Assembly (NCBI GenBank): GCA_951813615.1
Contig: OX638377.1
Coordinates: 2,108,001-2,172,000 of the forward strand
Direction: 5' to 3'
Source: an uncultured Latescibacterota bacterium
GTDB taxonomy: Bacteria; Latescibacterota; UBA2968; UBA8231
Length of the DNA stretch: 64,000 bases
How positions within the stretch are numbered: position 1 is the first letter of the stretch; the number at the start of each line of letters is the position of its first letter. Both the position numbers and the translations under genes were made by a program. Shown here piece by piece: positions 1 to 7,870 of the stretch. The notes under the pieces were generated by a model. The model was not told where the DNA came from. It searched no databases and worked only from the letters and a program-made list of their open reading frames with translations.

Positions 1-72
1 CTGGCGCTGGCTAGTGTGTTTGTGCGCTACATGAGTTCAGTGCAGCGGCGCGAGGAGGCCGGGGCACAGTGA
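1..72 (+). CDS. C-terminal tail of an upstream ABC permease (partial)
   Basis: The first 23 codons of frame 1 are open and end in TGA at 70-72. The peptide starts with a short hydrophobic stretch (LALASVFVRY) and ends in a charged tail (QRREEAGAQ), as expected for the last membrane helix and cytoplasmic tail of a binding-protein-dependent permease. Its stop overlaps the GTG start of the next permease as GTGA, a typical translational coupling between paired MalF/MalG-type permeases. The body of the gene lies outside the window, so the family assignment rests mainly on this context. Confidence 0.6.
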   Translation: MALASVFVRYMSSVQRREEAGAQ

Positions 73-932
73 AAGCGCTGCGCATCGCCTTTGTCGGGAG
101 CTACTTTTGCGCGGCCATGCTGCCGCTGATCTGGCTCTTACTGACCTCGTTTAAGACGCGAGACGACAGCATTGCCGTACATCCGAAGTTCGCGCCTACT
201 TGGGCCGAGGAGGTCGCGGACGACGGGATCTACTTCCACGCCAATCTCGACGGCTATCGCCAACTGGCCGCGGTGTACGCCGGTGGGGAACACGCCTTTT
301 TCCACTACTTGGGCAACAGCTTGGTCATTGGCCTGCTCAGCACTTTGTGCTCGGTGCTGATTGGCACCTGCGCGGCTTATGGCTTTAGCCGCTTTGCCAT
401 CCCCGGAGGGCGAGACTGGCTGTTCTTCATCCTCTCGACGCGCTTTTTGCCGCCCCTCGCCGTGGTGGTGCCGGTGTTGATGATGTATCGCGAATTCGAT
501 CTCCAGAACAGCCATCTAGGATTGGTGCTGCTGTACACGGCGTTCAATATGTCGCTGGCCGTGTGGCTGATGAAGGGCTTTATCGACGAAATACCCACGG
601 CGTACGAAGAGGCCGCGCTGGTGGCTGGCTATACTCGCTTTCAAGCCTTCCGCTTGGTCGTCCTGCCTCGGGCTGTGCCCGGGATGGCAGTGACTGCGGT
701 GTTCTGCTTGATCTCGGCGTGGAACGAGTACGGGTTTGCCATGACGCTCAACAATCAAAAGGCCGTTACGGTGCCGGTTTACTTCGCTGGTTTGCAGGGT
801 AATGTGTCGGGTCTGCCGTGGGCGCAGATTAGCGCGGGGATGCTGATTTTTGTCGCGCCGATCATCGTCTTCACGATCTTGGTGCGCAAGCATCTGTTGC
901 GCGGCGTTACCTTTGGGACGATCAAGCGATGA
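69..932 (+). CDS. Carbohydrate ABC transporter permease, MalG type
   Basis: The 287-aa product is an inner-membrane permease subunit of a sugar-type ABC importer. It has about six hydrophobic segments, the first near residues 7-27, and the cytoplasmic EAA loop around residues 180-205 (EEAALVAGY followed by PRAVPG), the site that docks on the ATPase. Length and layout match MalG-type permeases. The GTG start at 69 overlaps the previous stop, and its own stop overlaps the next gene as ATGA, so the cluster is one tightly coupled operon. The substrate cannot be read from the sequence. Glycerol, glycerol-3-phosphate and oligosaccharide permeases look alike at this level. Confidence 0.9.
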   Translation: MKALRIAFVGSYFCAAMLPLIWLLLTSFKTRDDSIAVHPKFAPTWAEEVADDGIYFHANLDGYRQLAAVYAGGEHAFFHYLGNSLVIGLLSTLCSVLIGTCAAYGFSRFAIPGGRDWLFFILSTRFLPPLAVVVPVLMMYREFDLQNSHLGLVLLYTAFNMSLAVWLMKGFIDEIPTAYEEAALVAGYTRFQAFRLVVLPRAVPGMAVTAVFCLISAWNEYGFAMTLNNQKAVTVPVYFAGLQGNVSGLPWAQISAGMLIFVAPIIVFTILVRKHLLRGVTFGTIKR

Positions 933-1093
933 ACCGCTGGTTAGATCGCTGCGCTCGCGTGGGCATGGTCGCCGGAGTGGGGTTGATGCTGCAACCGTTT
1001 TGGGGGACGGGGCTGAAGTATGGGTTTTTTATTGCTGCCTTCAGCACGCTGTTGCACGTTGTGACTTCGCGGCGACAGATGGACGAGTCATGA
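929..1093 (+). CDS. 54-aa small membrane protein inside the ABC operon
   Basis: This short frame starts at ATG 929, overlapping the permease stop as ATGA, and stops at 1091-1093, overlapping the ATPase start at 1090 as ATGA. The peptide has a basic N-terminus (MNRWLDRCARVG), one or two hydrophobic stretches (MVAGVGLMLQPFW and YGFFIAAFSTLLHVV) and a charged tail. The double 4-nt overlap argues strongly that it is translated. Glycerol ABC systems of rhizobia carry a small membrane protein of unknown role (DUF2160 type) beside their permeases. This one is shorter, and I can only suggest an analogous accessory role. Confidence 0.7.
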   Translation: MNRWLDRCARVGMVAGVGLMLQPFWGTGLKYGFFIAAFSTLLHVVTSRRQMDES

Positions 1094-2130
1094 GCTTTCT
1101 CGAGTGCCGGGAGTTGGTCAAGACCTTTGCCGACGGCACGCGTGCGGTCCAGGGCATTGATTTGCACTGCGGCGAGGGCGAGTTCGCCGTGCTGTTGGGG
1201 CCTTCTGGGTGCGGCAAGACGACTACGCTGCGGATGGTCGCTGGCCTCGAAAAGCCGACGGCTGGGCAGATTGTGTTGGCCGGCGAGGACATCACCGACT
1301 GCTCGCCCGCCGAGCGGGACGTGGGGTTTGCGTTTCAGTTTTACGCGCTCTATCCGCACCTGAAGGTCGAGGACAACATCGGTTTCCCGCTGGAGAGCAT
1401 GGGGTTGAATCGGCAGGAGCGACGACAGCGGGTGGCCGACATTGTCGAGCGGTTGGGGTTGGGTGCGTTGGTCGGGCGCTATCCCCGGCAGTTATCGGGC
1501 GGCGATCAGCAGCGGGTGGCTTTGGCGCGGGCCATGGTGCGGCGGCCGCAGATCTACCTGATGGACGAGCCTTTGGGCACACTCGATGCGGGTTTGCGGC
1601 TGGAGATGCGAGAGATGATCCGCGCCCAGCAGCTCGACGCGGGGATCGCCACCTTGTATGTGACCCATGACCAAGAGGAGGCCATGAGCTTGGCTGATCA
1701 AGTGGTGGTCATGGATGAGGGCCGGATTCGCCAGAGTGGGGCTGCGGCCTTGGTGTACGACCAGCCGGCCGACCTGTTTGTGGCGCATTTTATCGGTAGC
1801 CCCAGCATGAACTTCATCACCGGGGAAATTCGCGAGGACTGCTTTGTCGCGCCTGGGTTGGTCTGGCCGCTGGCCGAGCCGATGCGACCGGGGTCGGCGA
1901 CGCTTGGGGTGCGGCCGGAGTTCGTGCGGCCGGCTGTCAAAGGTCGGCTGCGGGCAGAGGTGGTGCGCGATGAGTACCAAGGCGCGTGCCGCTACATTCA
2001 CCTACAGGCTGAGTGCGGCCGGCTGGTCATGCGGATGGCAGATCGGGAGGGGGTGGCCGTGGGGGCGGCTTTGGGCTTGGACTTTGTTCGGGTGCTGTTG
2101 TTTGATCCGGCGAGCGGCAAGCGGCTTTAA
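1090..2130 (+). CDS. Sugar ABC transporter ATP-binding protein (MalK/UgpC type)
   Basis: The 346-aa protein is the energy-coupling ATPase of a carbohydrate importer. It shows Walker A GPSGCGKTT (37-45), a Q-loop in FAFQFYALYPHL, the signature LSGGDQQRV (D in place of the usual Q), Walker B YLMDEP, a D-loop LGTLDA and the switch histidine in YVTHDQEEA. The remaining 120 residues form the TOBE-type regulatory region (LGVRPEFV). I chose ATG 1090 because translation then begins MSFLECRELVKTF, the usual ABC start, and because it overlaps the preceding small ORF. The reading frame itself is open further upstream, to 850. A possible terminator follows the gene. Confidence 0.93.
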   Translation: MSFLECRELVKTFADGTRAVQGIDLHCGEGEFAVLLGPSGCGKTTTLRMVAGLEKPTAGQIVLAGEDITDCSPAERDVGFAFQFYALYPHLKVEDNIGFPLESMGLNRQERRQRVADIVERLGLGALVGRYPRQLSGGDQQRVALARAMVRRPQIYLMDEPLGTLDAGLRLEMREMIRAQQLDAGIATLYVTHDQEEAMSLADQVVVMDEGRIRQSGAAALVYDQPADLFVAHFIGSPSMNFITGEIREDCFVAPGLVWPLAEPMRPGSATLGVRPEFVRPAVKGRLRAEVVRDEYQGACRYIHLQAECGRLVMRMADREGVAVGAALGLDFVRVLLFDPASGKRL

Positions 2131-2156
2131 GCAAGCGGTCTGAAAACCTCTGGTGA

Positions 2157-2190
2157 GCCGTGTCGGACAGCGGTCGGCAGGCTAATTTTT
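2157..2190 (+). terminator. Possible terminator after the first ATPase gene
   Basis: An imperfect stem (GCCG...CGGC at 2157-2160 and 2175-2178, with an inner TGTC/GACA pairing) is followed a few bases later by TTTTT at 2186-2190. The spacing between stem and T-run is loose, so the call is weak. If real, it would separate the transporter operon from the LRR gene. Confidence 0.3.
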
Positions 2191-2254
2191 CGGATTCACT
2201 ATTGAGTACGTGCTTTGATTTCCAGATGATCGCCAAGCTCCAAATCAATATGTC

Positions 2255-2284
2255 TTGACAGAGGGAATGGTTGTACTATACAAT
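2255..2284 (+). promoter_or_regulatory. Sigma70-like promoter for the LRR lipoprotein gene
   Basis: TTGACA at 2255-2260 is a perfect -35 box. An 18-nt spacer leads to TACAAT at 2279-2284 (5 of 6 matches to the -10 consensus); TATACA at 2277-2282 with a 16-nt spacer is an alternative. The region is AT-rich compared with its surroundings. The start codon at 2369 has its own Shine-Dalgarno AAGGA at 2355-2359. Confidence 0.6.
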
Positions 2285-2368
2285 GTAAACGTATTCTACT
2301 AAACGGAAGCACGATTCCAGTTAGAAGGCTGCTTAACCCGAATTCACGTTAAGAAAGGATATTCTTAC

Positions 2369-4633
2369 ATGCTGCGCCTTATCTTAGCTCTCGCCCTATT
2401 CTGTGCTCTCTCTTGCTCAAAAGAGCCGCCGCCGACCGCGCCTGCTGGGAAAAGCAACTGTGAGTTGTGCGCTGAGGTTCTTATCCCAGATACTGCTTTG
2501 AGGACATCCATAGAGCAAGCGCTGGGGAAGAGTCCCGGTGAGACGATCATTCAAGATGAGATGAATACTTTAACGGTGCTGTCCATAAAAAATCTAGGGA
2601 TTAAGGACCTTAGAGGCTTAGGAACAGCGAAGAACCTGACATGGGTAAACATTGATAGCAATCGGGTTTCCGATCTAACCCCGCTGTCCAACTTAACCAA
2701 CTTGGAGTTCTTAGCTTCTAATAGCAATCGGGTTTCCGATCTAACCCCGCTGTCCAACTTAACCAACTTGGAGTTCTTAGCTTTCGAAGCCAATCGGGTT
2801 TCCGATCTAACCCCGCTGTCCAACTTAACCGACCTGCAGTCCTTAGCTTTTTCTGGCAATCGGGTTTCCGATCTAACCCCGCTGTCCAACTTAACCAACT
2901 TGGAGTTCTTAGCTTCTAATAGCAATCGGGTTTCCGATCTAACCCCGCTGTCCAACTTAACCAACTTGAGGACCTTGGGTTTTTCTGACAATCGGGTTTC
3001 CGATCTTACTCCGTTGTCTGGCTTAACCAACTTGCAGGATTTATTTTTTTATATCAATCAGGTTTCAGATATCTCCCCATTGTCCGACTTAACCAACCTA
3101 GAGTCCTTGAGTTTTAATATCAATCAGGTTTCAGATATCTCCCCATTGTCCAACTTAACTAACCTGCGGTCCTTAAGTTTTTATATCAATCAGGTTTCCG
3201 ATCTTACTTCGTTGTCTGACTTAACCAATCTGCAGCTCTTAAGTTTTTCTGACAATCAGGTTTCCGATCTAACCCCGTTGTCCGACTTAACCAATCTGCA
3301 GTCCTTAAGTTTTAATATCAATCAGGTTTCCGATCTTACTTCGTTGTCTGACTTAACCAATCTAGCGGTCTTAAGTTTTAGTATCAATCAGGTTTCCGAT
3401 ATTACTCCATTGTCCAACTTAACTAACCTGCAGCGCTTAGCTTTTGCTGACAATCAGGTTTCCGATCTTACCCCGTTGTCCGATTTAACCAGTCTGATAT
3501 TGTTATATTTTCTTAGCAATCAGGTTTCCGATCTTACTTCGTTGTCCGATTTAACTAATCTTAGGTTCTTAGATTTTGCTGATAATCAGGTTTCCGATCT
3601 TACCCCGTTGTCCGACTTAACTAACCTGCAGGGCTTATATTTTAGTATCAATCAGGTCTCTGATCTCACTCCATTGACAAATATATCCAATCTACAAGAT
3701 ATATCTTTTTCACGGAATAATATTTCAGATTTATCACCATTGGTAGAGCTGCTTTTCTTGGAAGACCTAGAGGCTCTGAATAACCCTTTAAGTAAAGTCT
3801 CTATCGATGTACATATCCCAGCGTTACAAAGCCGTGGTGTCGGGGTGTCTTTTTCGCCTTTTCTAACAGAGATAGAAAGCCCTTTCAATATTGATTTGGT
3901 CTTTCTTGGTGATTTCATAGAAGAGGAGCGGGAGATATGGCACCATGCTGCGAAGCGTTGGGAAGCGGCTATACAGACTGAGCATCCAAGTTACACGTTT
4001 TCTGGAACATGGTCTGGAACATGTGGCGGTCAACCGATTAATATACTTGGCGGTGAACAAATAGATGATCTGCGAATTTATATAACGAAGCCCAACGATG
4101 GCTATCGACTCTCTGGGGCCCCCCTTGCGTTGCACTCAAGCTCCTTGCCGCTTATTGGTTGTATTCAAGTTTCACCACTGCTTTCTTATAGCTTCCAGAG
4201 GATAGCGCAGGCAGGACTTCATGAAATAGGACACGTTTTGGGAATCGGTACCATCTGGCACGATAGCGGAATGCTTCGCGATCTAAATGGTGATACTCAT
4301 TTTGCCGGGCTACAAGCTATTGCGGCTTTTGATCAAGCCGGTGGCACAGATTACCAAGACGCGAAAGTACCAACCGAACGAGATGGGATCCATTGGCGTT
4401 CTAGCATCCTGTCCGGAGAGCTTATGACACTAAGTTTTAGTGATGAGGCACTTTCAGCCATAACGCTGCAAGCGCTGGGCGATCTGGGCTACTCGGTTGA
4501 TCTTTCCGCGGCCGATCCCTACGTGCTGCCCTCAGCAACAGCCGCAAAACCTGTCACCGATGAGGCCGACGACGAATTGGAGTTCTTCTGCTCGCTTGAA
4601 GGGCTGCCCGCGCCGGTCTATCTGGGCGATTGA
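2369..4633 (+). CDS. LRR lipoprotein with C-terminal leishmanolysin-like zinc protease domain
   Basis: The 754-aa product begins with a short lipoprotein signal (Cys16 in ALSCS; the lipobox is slightly atypical) and a CELC pair at about 31-34. From residue 98 there are seventeen 22-residue internalin-like leucine-rich repeats (NxVSDLTPLSNLTNL type). From about 500 a zinc-metalloprotease domain follows, with HEIGH at 618-622, a likely third ligand His675 (GIHW) and an ELMT Met-turn (Met686). The HExxH...HW...ELMT order resembles leishmanolysin-related (M8) enzymes and lacks the matrixin HExxHxxGxxH spacing. It is predicted to be surface-anchored, with LRRs for binding and a protease for cutting. 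The gene is more AT-rich than its neighbours, has its own promoter and sits between two ABC ATPase genes. Confidence 0.85.
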   Translation: MLRLILALALFCALSCSKEPPPTAPAGKSNCELCAEVLIPDTALRTSIEQALGKSPGETIIQDEMNTLTVLSIKNLGIKDLRGLGTAKNLTWVNIDSNRVSDLTPLSNLTNLEFLASNSNRVSDLTPLSNLTNLEFLAFEANRVSDLTPLSNLTDLQSLAFSGNRVSDLTPLSNLTNLEFLASNSNRVSDLTPLSNLTNLRTLGFSDNRVSDLTPLSGLTNLQDLFFYINQVSDISPLSDLTNLESLSFNINQVSDISPLSNLTNLRSLSFYINQVSDLTSLSDLTNLQLLSFSDNQVSDLTPLSDLTNLQSLSFNINQVSDLTSLSDLTNLAVLSFSINQVSDITPLSNLTNLQRLAFADNQVSDLTPLSDLTSLILLYFLSNQVSDLTSLSDLTNLRFLDFADNQVSDLTPLSDLTNLQGLYFSINQVSDLTPLTNISNLQDISFSRNNISDLSPLVELLFLEDLEALNNPLSKVSIDVHIPALQSRGVGVSFSPFLTEIESPFNIDLVFLGDFIEEEREIWHHAAKRWEAAIQTEHPSYTFSGTWSGTCGGQPINILGGEQIDDLRIYITKPNDGYRLSGAPLALHSSSLPLIGCIQVSPLLSYSFQRIAQAGLHEIGHVLGIGTIWHDSGMLRDLNGDTHFAGLQAIAAFDQAGGTDYQDAKVPTERDGIHWRSSILSGELMTLSFSDEALSAITLQALGDLGYSVDLSAADPYVLPSATAAKPVTDEADDELEFFCSLEGLPAPVYLGD
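2660..3781 (+). repeat. 66-bp tandem repeats encoding 17 LRRs
   Basis: About seventeen 66-bp units lie in one frame, each encoding one 22-residue LRR. Several are nearly identical in DNA; the units starting near 2660, 2726 and 2858 share a long exact core. The first six encode NRVSD and the later ones NQVSD or NNISD, so there are at least two sub-families of copies. This pattern indicates recent expansion or gene conversion and a potential for copy-number variation. Confidence 0.9.
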
Positions 4634-4865
4634 TTCAACCAAAGCGGGCGCGGAGGATGCTGCCGACCTCTGCGCTCGTTCCTTTGCTACTTCTCTATCG
4701 ACGCGTTGACCGCACGACCAATGGCTAGGCGCAGCCGATAGCTTGCGCTTGGCCCGATTCTTTCCCAACATACGCTTCTCATCGAAATCAAAGACCGTTC
4801 CGCCGCGTTAGTAAGCGGCTTCTTGCGTGCGGTCGATGTTTCCAACGAAGCGAACGCATTCTAAG

Positions 4866-5894
4866 ATGTCTTGGTTGCAGCTAAAAGGAGTAACGCGGCA
4901 CTTTGGCAAGGCCGAGGTCCTATCTGGCATCGACCTGTCGCTGGGGGGCGACGAGATGCTGGTGGTGCTGGGGCCGACCGGCGTGGGCAAGACCACGCTG
5001 CTGCGGATCGTCGCCGGGTTAGATACGCCGGATGCTGGCCAAGTCGAGATGGACGGCGAGGAGGTGACGCATTGGCCGCCGGCCGACCGCGACATTGCGT
5101 TTGTCTTCCAGCACTTCGCCCTGTATCCCGACTGGAGCGTGCGGCGCAACTTGGAATTTCCACTCAAGGCACCGCGTCGGCAGATGGCGAGTGGTGAGAT
5201 TGACCAGCGCGTCGGCTGGGCGGCCGAGCTGTTGAAGATTGAGCGGCTGCTAGACCGGCCGGCTGCTCTTCTGTCGGGTGGGGAAATGCAGCGGGTGGCT
5301 ATTGGGCAGGCGATTGTGCGGCAACCGCGGCTGTTTCTTTTTGACGAGCCGTTGACTAATTTGGACGCCAAGCTGCGGGAGTCCCTCCGCCTAGAGTTGG
5401 CCCTGTTGCGGCAGGAGTTGGGCATCCCGGCGATCTACGTGACTCACGACCAAGCTGAGGCTCTGTCCATGGGCGATTCCATTGCCGTGCTGGCCGAGGG
5501 GCAGATTTTGCAGCAGGGCAGTCCGGAGGTTATTTATCGCCAGCCGGTCTCACCCGTAGTGGCGCGCCAATTGGGGCAACCTGTGATCAACATCCTCAGC
5601 GTCCAGCGGCGCGGGGATGTGTGGATTGGCCCGAACGACGTCGAGCGAATGCCGGCGCTGAATGGCGCGGGCGAGATGTTGCTAGGCGTCCGGCCGGAAG
5701 ACATCGAGCCCGCAGGGGGGCAGGTACCGGGGGTGGTGCGCGTCGTTGAGGATGCTGGGGCCGCGTGGATTTTATGGGTGGATTGGGCCGGGGCGTCCAT
5801 CCACATCATCGCGTCTAAGGAACGGCATTTTGCCCCGGGAGAGACCGTGCATCCGCGCATTGACTCGGCGCGGGCGCTGCTCTGGCCGCGTTAA
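4866..5894 (+). CDS. Second sugar ABC transporter ATP-binding protein
   Basis: The 342-aa MalK/UgpC-type ATPase has Walker A GPTGVGKTT (36-44; T replaces the usual S), a Q-loop in FVFQHFALYPDW, the signature LSGGEMQRV, Walker B FLFDEPLTNLDA, an H-loop YVTHDQAEA and a C-terminal TOBE-like part (LGVRPEDI). ATG 4866 gives the standard start MSWLQLKGVTRHF; an in-frame GTG at 4827 is possible, and neither has a strong ribosome site. It is clearly different from the ATPase at 1090, so the importer probably uses an ATPase heterodimer, as glycerol-type systems do. The next gene starts 11 nt downstream. Confidence 0.9.
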   Translation: MSWLQLKGVTRHFGKAEVLSGIDLSLGGDEMLVVLGPTGVGKTTLLRIVAGLDTPDAGQVEMDGEEVTHWPPADRDIAFVFQHFALYPDWSVRRNLEFPLKAPRRQMASGEIDQRVGWAAELLKIERLLDRPAALLSGGEMQRVAIGQAIVRQPRLFLFDEPLTNLDAKLRESLRLELALLRQELGIPAIYVTHDQAEALSMGDSIAVLAEGQILQQGSPEVIYRQPVSPVVARQLGQPVINILSVQRRGDVWIGPNDVERMPALNGAGEMLLGVRPEDIEPAGGQVPGVVRVVEDAGAAWILWVDWAGASIHIIASKERHFAPGETVHPRIDSARALLWPR

Positions 5895-5905
5895 TAGGAG
5901 AGAAT

Positions 5906-7828
5906 ATGTACTTGCGAAAGTTGTCGATGTGGAGCGTACTGGGCATTGCGGCGCTCGTCGCCTGTGGACAGCAGGAGCCGAGCGACCAAAAGGAGGCATT
6001 GACGCTGGCTCAGGTGGGCGAAGAATTGATCACGGAGCGAGATATACGCTACCTGATCGACAATGTGGCTGAGTGGGCCAAGAGCGAGCAGGAGGGCGGC
6101 GCAAAAGTCCGCGAATACTTGCAGTCGCTGGTCGATCGGACGCTCATTCTCCGAGAAGCGCGCGCCGGCAAATTAGACCGGAGTCCGGCGTTTGTCAGCG
6201 AGGTGGCGACGGCCCTGCGGCGGCGATTGATACGAGAGATCGAGCAGCGCGCTGTCGATAACCAGGTTGTCATTACCGAGGAGGAAATGCGGCGCGTGTT
6301 TGCCGAGCAGAACTGGGAGCGCTGGATCAAAATTGCCCACATCGTCGTACCCACCCGAGAGCGTGCCGAGGAGGCGATGGCGGCCCTGCGGGCCGGTACA
6401 CCTTTTGAGGAAGTAGCGCGCGAATTTTCGACTCATTCGCGCACGGCTTCGCTCGGGGGTGTGAAACCCCTGTATTACAGCCGCTTCCACGCCGTCCCAC
6501 TGGTGCGCGATATACTCTTCAGTCTCAAAGTAGGGGAAATATCAGAGCCCATAGCCGTTCCGCAGGGCTACGAAATTTTCAAGGTCCTAAACGAGTTAGA
6601 AGGGACCTACGAGCAAACTAGGGATTTTCTCTTTAAAACACTGTCTGAAGAGCGGTTGGACGCCCGCAAAAAGGCGTATGCGGATTCGCTAGCTGAGCAG
6701 TTCCTATTGACGCCGGATCCGCACGGTTTGGGTATCCTGATGGAAATATTGCGCAGCGGTCAGGCGGATCCGGAGACTGGCAAAAAGACGTTCCAGATTC
6801 CAGAAGGTGCGGCCGAGACGCCCCTCTTCAGGTATGAAGGGGGACAGATTGCGCTCGGGGAAGCCATCCTGCAATCCCCGTTCATTCGCCAAGGCAGAGA
6901 TGTATCCGACAGTGCGCGAGTGGACCATTTTCTGCAACGCGACGTAATAATACCGCAGCTCATGTGGATGGAGGCGGATAAGTTGGAGCTCGACCGCGAA
7001 TTCGAAGAATGGGTCCAGCGCAAAGAAGAAGAAGTGCTGATTGTGACCATGCGCCAAATCGCCACTTCTACTGACGAAGAGATAAGCGAACAGGAGGTAC
7101 TCGATTACTACGAAGAGACCAAGGACCAGTACCGGACCGCTTCGGAGGTGAACGTGGTGGAGATCCAGTTGGCCAGCGAGGCCGAGGCCGAGACACTGCT
7201 TGCCGAGATTCGCGTCCTTTTCCGCCGGTCTTCTCCTTTGGTTGACCTGCTCACGAGGATGAAACAAAAGCAGCAGACCGGGCGGGATCTGACCGAGGAG
7301 GTACAGGAACTGCGGGAGATGGACGACGATCTCGCGGTTCTGGAATGGCTCCGTCAGCGGCTGGACGAGCGGGGCGGAGCAGAGGGGATCATCGAGGAAA
7401 TAGCCACAGCATCGAGTCCAAAAGAGTTGGCCGAAGAGTACATCATGCGGCAACTGGCTGCCACCCGCAGCTTGCGGCCGGGAGCCAGCGAAACAGAGGG
7501 GCACTACCATCTCTACTGGTACGAGACGGCGCGCTTTGGGGATTTGGTCACAGCGGCCTTTGAGGGGGAGATCGGTTCGCTCATCGGTGCCATACAGGTC
7601 GGGCCTTCCTATTCTATTGCCAAAATTATCAGCCGGCGAGAATCAAAAGCGCGTCCCTACGAAGAGCGCGAAAGGCAGATACGGGCTAGTATCCGCAAGG
7701 AGAGAGCACGAGAATTGTTCGGGCGTTGGTTGAAAGACCTGCGTGCCTCGTACGAAGATGAGGTGCGCTATTTCGACGAGAACATCGAAAAGTTGGGTCG
7801 GGAATTGACCGCGGCGGGACGCGGCTAG
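5906..7828 (+). CDS. PpiC/SurA-type peptidyl-prolyl isomerase lipoprotein
   Basis: The 640-aa product has a lipoprotein signal ending in LVAC (Cys20), a SurA-like helical N-domain (about 30-135), a parvulin rotamase domain at about 140-235 (IKIAHIVVP, then GTPFEEVAREFS and ASLGG) and a long charged C-terminal half. That half may hold a second, degenerate parvulin-like unit: its SEVNVVEIQLASEAEAETL stretch mimics the first strand. The expected role is folding of exported proteins in the periplasm, which suits a window full of large secreted proteins. An AGGAG at 5896-5900 precedes ATG 5906. Confidence 0.85.
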   Translation: MYLRKLSMWSVLGIAALVACGQQEPSDQKEALTLAQVGEELITERDIRYLIDNVAEWAKSEQEGGAKVREYLQSLVDRTLILREARAGKLDRSPAFVSEVATALRRRLIREIEQRAVDNQVVITEEEMRRVFAEQNWERWIKIAHIVVPTRERAEEAMAALRAGTPFEEVAREFSTHSRTASLGGVKPLYYSRFHAVPLVRDILFSLKVGEISEPIAVPQGYEIFKVLNELEGTYEQTRDFLFKTLSEERLDARKKAYADSLAEQFLLTPDPHGLGILMEILRSGQADPETGKKTFQIPEGAAETPLFRYEGGQIALGEAILQSPFIRQGRDVSDSARVDHFLQRDVIIPQLMWMEADKLELDREFEEWVQRKEEEVLIVTMRQIATSTDEEISEQEVLDYYEETKDQYRTASEVNVVEIQLASEAEAETLLAEIRVLFRRSSPLVDLLTRMKQKQQTGRDLTEEVQELREMDDDLAVLEWLRQRLDERGGAEGIIEEIATASSPKELAEEYIMRQLAATRSLRPGASETEGHYHLYWYETARFGDLVTAAFEGEIGSLIGAIQVGPSYSIAKIISRRESKARPYEERERQIRASIRKERARELFGRWLKDLRASYEDEVRYFDENIEKLGRELTAAGRG

Positions 7829-7870
7829 GCTGGTGGGGGAATAGATAAAACATCGGTTTAGTCGTTAAAA

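Noticed and set aside
850..1089. N-terminal extension of the first ATPase
   Set aside because: It overlaps the permease end and the small membrane protein frame and does not resemble ABC sequence; the ATPase begins at 1090.
2660..3781. Regularly spaced repeats resembling a CRISPR array
   Set aside because: The 66-bp units are in frame, without unrelated spacers, and encode a leucine-rich-repeat protein.
4220..4260. Matrixin-type metzincin motif
   Set aside because: The HEIGH sequence is not followed by the HxxGxxH third ligand at the right distance; the HW/ELMT layout fits leishmanolysin-like enzymes better.
2119..4834. Transposon or integrative element carrying the LRR gene
   Set aside because: No transposase, integrase or terminal inverted repeats are visible; only weak direct repeats support insertion.
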